From positions 16,082,227 to 16,146,226 of the forward strand of contig OX459105.1 of NCBI GenBank assembly GCA_949775045.1: a DNA stretch of 64,000 nucleotides. Direction: 5' to 3'. This DNA is from Metridium senile (Eukaryota; Cnidaria; Anthozoa; Actiniaria; Metridiidae). This document shows positions 61,901 through 64,000 of this stretch, one piece after another. The notes under the pieces are model-generated. The model did no database searches, was not told the origin of the DNA, and was given only the letters and a program-made list of their open reading frames with translations. The position numbers were made by a program, and so were the translations under genes. Position 1 is the stretch's first letter; each line of letters opens with the position of its first letter.

Positions 61901-62592
61901 CATCGATTTCCATTGGTGTATTGAACATGCATTATATATTGCTTTGTCAGAAACCATTATTAATAACAGGGTTCGTTCTTAAAAACTCCTTAGATTTGAT
62001 TTACGTTTTTAAGAGCACTTGGAAAGCCCTTGAATATTAGAAAATCAGGAAAAACTCCCGTTTATTCTAGCTAAAGTAGGGTAAAAATTCTAGTATTGTA
62101 CATCATTTTCGTAAATTTTCGTATATCAAAGTTGTCGCAAACAGTGCTTAAAAATAACTTTTTGGTCCTTGAAAACTCCTTAGATTGTGTTTACTGACAT
62201 CAGCACGAACCCTGTAATAATCATTATTGCCAATCATACACCTCATGCACATCAACTGTATTCATCACGATCACCATCATTACTTCATCAACAACACTGA
62301 CCATCACGAATTATTTATCTTCATCATGACATCATTGTCGTCACTACTGTCATAACCATTATTATATTCATCATTAGTATTACCTATTATCGATGTAAAA
62401 CGTTTTAAACAATCGCTTACTTTTATATTCCAGGTAGAGTACAGTATCGGAGCCAATCAAAAACCATTACCAGGCAATCTAATGGCTGACCTGGACAGTG
62501 CTCTTATTCCATCTATTAACGCTGCAGCCATGAAATATCGTCGGGGTCCACTAACTGTGGAACTTTTCTTTAGTATTATATCCCTCTTTTAG
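49918..62592 (+). CDS. ZFYVE9: SARA/endofin-type FYVE-domain protein, 18 coding exons
   Basis: Endosomal PI3P-binding adaptor of the ZFYVE9/ZFYVE16 family, which presents receptor Smads to TGF-beta receptors. Exons: 49918-51499, 52058-52263, 52664-52790, 53242-53451, 53950-54168, 54482-54535, 54627-54692, 55126-55199, 55591-55681, 55944-56041, 56495-56621, 57127-57209, 57315-57419, 59253-59400, 59666-59746, 59992-60151, 60722-61004, 62434-62592; about 1290 residues. The start MSSTFIPVDLDQVLDEFEEQ follows a 5' acceptor at 49910, which excludes the in-frame upstream Met. The first exon is a long acidic Ser/Asn-rich region with two internal duplications (TCESSETxE... and VLIDLNAQQNDNS). Next comes the FYVE finger (WVPD, KRKHHCRACGR, RVC) with eight zinc cysteines, then a linker with LPPVLTL twice. 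The conserved C-terminal domain follows: KKKCWCFVTDGM, FPIRLMLRLG, GHTIMNLL, DSHLVCIQ, VTGASFVVF. A clear Smad-binding segment is not recognised, so it may be endofin-like or ancestral. Confidence 0.93.
51523..51715. repeat. GATGAT/AATGAT microsatellite
   Basis: Imperfect trinucleotide-derived tract just after the first coding exon of the FYVE gene. Confidence 0.8.
51773..51944. mobile_element. MITE-like foldback, AATAGTCCTTTTCA ends
   Basis: Arms of about 55 bp: the left runs AATAGTCCTTTTCACAGTTC to CCAAGTCGAG and the right is its near-perfect reverse complement ending GAAAAGGACTATT. About 172 bp, first coding intron of the FYVE gene. Confidence 0.85.
52584..52605. repeat. Poly-C run
   Basis: About 22 consecutive cytosines in the intron between the two FYVE-finger exons. 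Length may be unreliable. Confidence 0.9.
52924..53113. mobile_element. MITE-like foldback, AGAAAGATGAGTCC ends
   Basis: Arms of about 50 bp: left AGAAAGATGAGTCCGAGGAA to CCAAGTTTTGGA, mirrored at the right ending GGACTCATCTTTCT. About 190 bp, intronic. Confidence 0.85.
53463..53638. mobile_element. MITE-like foldback, TATCATATGACC ends
   Basis: The left TATCATATGACCCGTATTTT GCCCGG is mirrored by CCGGGCAAAATACAGGTCATATGATA. About 176 bp with a GC-rich interior containing CACGTG. Starts 12 bp after the exon donor at 53451. Confidence 0.85.
53644..53774. mobile_element. MITE-like foldback, CTTATTGACTGAG ends
   Basis: CTTATTGACTGAG plus CGGGAAAATATTTGGCTC is mirrored by GAGCTAAATATTTTCCCG plus CTCAGTCAATAAG. 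About 131 bp, placed back to back with the preceding element, so one probably inserted beside or inside the other. Confidence 0.85.
54925..55045 (+). mobile_element. SINE-tail-like fragment
   Basis: GGGTTATCCAGTTTTCCTTA then AAAAATGAACATGTG resembles a widespread invertebrate SINE tail. A second copy follows at 55718-55835 with the same GGGTTATCC and TTTTCCTCCCTC phrases. Confidence 0.5.
55718..55835 (+). mobile_element. SINE-tail-like fragment
   Basis: CTGGGTTATCCCGTTTTCCT then AAAATCAACATGTGTG, related to 54925-55045 and to about 41930-42060. Confidence 0.5.
56045..56478. repeat. GATGAT microsatellite
   Basis: Long imperfect GAT/GGT tract in a FYVE gene intron. Asp/Met/His/Ile-rich frames on both strands over it are artefacts. 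Confidence 0.9.
56697..56776 (+). repeat. Duplicated donor edge of a FYVE gene exon
   Basis: The last 33 nt of exon 56495-56621 plus about 40 nt of intron (GACTTATGCTGCGAC through CAATCCCTACATTT) recur 110 bp downstream as GACTTATGCTGCGAT and so on. The copy keeps GTTTAGATGTAAAT, with the donor weakened from GTAAGT to GTAAAT. Confidence 0.8.
57548..58978 (+). mobile_element. 5'-truncated non-LTR retrotransposon (LINE) in a FYVE gene intron
   Basis: A long frame (Met at 57578 to stop at 58795; readable from about 57548) encodes the C-terminal part of a reverse transcriptase. Visible are LRPISLTTVLSKVLE, LIDFSKAFDRIDH, AGVPQGTKLGPLFFLVMIND and the catalytic YIDD box. The end PYAIKKWDA is typical of CR1/L2-like ORF2. 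The endonuclease half is absent. A UTR follows with AATAAAGC and a (TTA)n tail. It lies in sense orientation inside a GATAAT microsatellite. The intact frame suggests recent insertion. Confidence 0.9.
58979..59215. repeat. GATGAT microsatellite flanking the LINE
   Basis: Continuation of the GAT/GGT tract present at 57420-57545 on the other side of the LINE. The LINE therefore split one microsatellite. Confidence 0.85.
59426..59555. repeat. Dispersed repeat, copy of 1321-1447
   Basis: Shares TAGTGTTTACAA, a T-rich centre and GATTGGTTGGCAAAA in the same order with 1321-1447. Confidence 0.6.
59820..59985. repeat. GATGAT microsatellite
   Basis: Imperfect tract before the acceptor of exon 59992-60151. 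Confidence 0.85.
60260..60665. repeat. (TTTGTCTG)n tract
   Basis: Imperfect TGTTTGTCTG repeats. Cys/Leu/Val-rich frames here are artefacts. Confidence 0.9.
61069..61311. mobile_element. MITE with ACACCTATTTCAAAA ends, short copy
   Basis: The left TATACACCTATTTCAAAACC and right GTTTTTGACATAGGTGTAT are inverted. Inner pair ACCGAAAGGAACTTGG/CCAAAGTTCCTTTCGGT. About 240 bp in the last FYVE gene intron; same family as 16706-17006. Confidence 0.75.
61395..61625. repeat. Dispersed repeat with CTCGAAACGTCAG core, partly duplicated
   Basis: Contains the core also seen near 1970. The segment TTATATTACCTATCGTTTAT plus CACTGACGCAGCCTATACTA is present twice in tandem (61465-61520 and 61558-61613). Confidence 0.7.
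61966..62215. mobile_element. Probable foldback, ACAGGGTTCGT ends
   Basis: ACAGGGTTCGTTCTTAAAAA on the left and CACGAACCCTGT on the right are inverted. AACTCCTTAGATT occurs near both ends in direct orientation. Confidence 0.5.
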
Positions 62593-63460
62593 ACACAAAT
62601 ATCATTACCAGGCAATCTAATGGCTGACCTGGACAGTGCTCTTATTCCATCTATTAACGCTGCAGCCATGAAATATCGTCGGGGTCCACTAACTGTGGAA
62701 CTTTTCTTTAGTATTATATCCCTCTTTTAGACACAAATATCATTACCAGGTAATCTAATGACTGGCCTGGACAGTGCTCTTATACCATCTATTAACGCTG
62801 CAGCCATGAAATATCGTCGGGGTCCACTAACTGTGGAACTTTTCTTTAGTATTATATCCCTCTTTTAGACACAAATATCATTACCAGGTAATCTAATGAG
62901 TGGCCTGGACAGTGCTCTTATACCATCTATTAACGCTGCAGCCATGAAATATCGTCGGGGTCCACTAACTGTGGAACTTTTCTTTAGTATTATATCCCTC
63001 TTTTAGACACAAATATCATTACCAGGTAATCTAATGAGTGGCCTGGACAGTGCTCTTATACCATCTATTAACGCTGCAGCCATGAAATATCGTCGGGGTC
63101 CACTAACTGTGGAACTTTTCTTTAGTATTATATCCCTCTTTTAGACACAAATATCATTACCAGGCAATCTAATGGCTGACCTGGACAGTGCTCTTATACC
63201 ATCTATTAACGCTGCAGCCATGAAATATCGTCGGGGTCCACTAACTGTGGAACTTTTCTTTAGTATTATATCACTCTTTTCGACACAAACACCCGATTCC
63301 CAGGTAATCTAATGGCTGACCTGGACAGCGCTCTTATACCATGTATTAACGCTGCAGCCATGAAATATCGTTGGGGTCCACATACTGTGGAATTAAGTTT
63401 TTAATCACTCTTATAGACACAATTACCATTACCAGGTTATATAATGACTGACCTGGACAT
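62455..63460 (+). repeat. 138-bp tandem array of the terminal coding exon
   Basis: The last exon of the FYVE gene (from LPGNLMADLDSAL to the stop) plus TAGACACAAATATCATTA is repeated at exactly 138 bp. Copies start at 62593, 62731, 62869, 63007 and 63145, followed by a diverged copy (offset 140) and a partial one. The unit is 46 codons, and copies 2-5 keep the frame and the TAG stop. Copies differ mainly in M-A/T/S-D/G-LD. In copy 6 the TAG has become TCG. Confidence 0.92.
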
Positions 63461-64000
63461 GCAGTGCTCTTATTTAACCATGCTTTTTAAACTGCTATTT
63501 GTTTGGACAAAAACCGACTTGTTCGTATTAAATTGATCAAAAACAGAGTTGTACGATCAAAGCTCTAAGGCATTTTAGCCAACATTTTTATTATAAATTG
63601 CACCATCAAAAACTGCTAATAAGTTTATCTATATTGAACATTTTAATAGTTTACAAGGGGTTAGCATGAAACGGAATATTAAAGGTTTAAGATTTTTTTT
63701 CTTACAACGTATTTAATACACTGCGACAAATCGGCAGAATATGTGTACAGGCATCGGCTTTTTAGGCTGTTTTTTTTTTGCATTATCTATTGTAAATGCC
63801 AAATATATTTTATAGGGAGGAATTTCATGATTTTTGATTTCATATGCAACACATCTTAATTATAGTTTACAGTCATTTTAAATATATTATATATCAATAT
63901 ACATAATATTCATTGCAAGTATGTGCGAATTGTTCATTGAAATAAATAAATAATATTGTAAAATGTTAAAGTGTGCCTCTTTTGTTGTTTGTCGCTTGGT
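63461..64000 (+). other. 3' flank of the FYVE gene, possible poly(A) signal
   Basis: AT-rich sequence without a recognised gene. AATAAATAAATAA at 63941 is a plausible polyadenylation signal for transcripts running through the terminal-exon array. Confidence 0.4.

Overview
This window is nuclear DNA of an invertebrate animal. It is AT-rich and intron-dense, with standard GT-AG introns, vertebrate-like exon phases, and abundant microsatellites and short foldback transposons. Protein similarity to vertebrate orthologues is high: two of the reconstructed proteins have the lengths I recall for the human proteins. Together with the repeat style this suggests a cnidarian such as an anthozoan, but the sequence does not prove the phylum. 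I see no operons, prokaryotic genes, CRISPR array or rRNA.

Layout: (1) 1-4494, minus strand: an RNA-binding protein with one RRM, a tandem array of CCHC zinc-knuckle exons and a Q/N-rich tail that runs off the left edge. (2) 6864-23873, minus strand: dihydropyrimidine dehydrogenase (DPYD), reconstructed completely in 25 exons (1025 codons plus stop, every exon phase closing). (3) 24433-31539, plus strand: NASP, the histone H3-H4 chaperone, 15 exons, head-to-head with DPYD across a 559-bp divergent promoter carrying E2F-like, CRE and E-box motifs. (4) 33247-38520, minus strand: the catalytic subunit of cAMP-dependent protein kinase, 10 exons, 351 residues, tail-to-tail with NASP. A phase-compatible alternative first exon lies 6 kb upstream at 44662-44692. 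(5) 49918-62592, plus strand: a SARA/endofin-type FYVE protein (ZFYVE9/ZFYVE16 ancestor), 18 coding exons, about 1290 residues, with a 5'-truncated LINE in one intron and a 138-bp tandem array of its terminal exon directly downstream.

The genes are functionally unrelated (RNA binding, pyrimidine catabolism, histone supply, cAMP signalling, endosomal TGF-beta adaptor) and look like ordinary syntenic neighbours. Only the DPYD/NASP pair shares a promoter.

The accessory content is the unusual part. At least a dozen foldback or MITE-like elements from several families sit in introns. Several tandem duplications cross exon boundaries: DPYD exons 2, 15 and 16, the FYVE gene exon 12 and terminal exon, and the zinc-knuckle exons of the RRM gene. 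I did not find an evident new defence or mobile system. The strongest leads are the terminal-exon array, the zinc-knuckle exon array with one broken donor, and the alternative PKA first exon.
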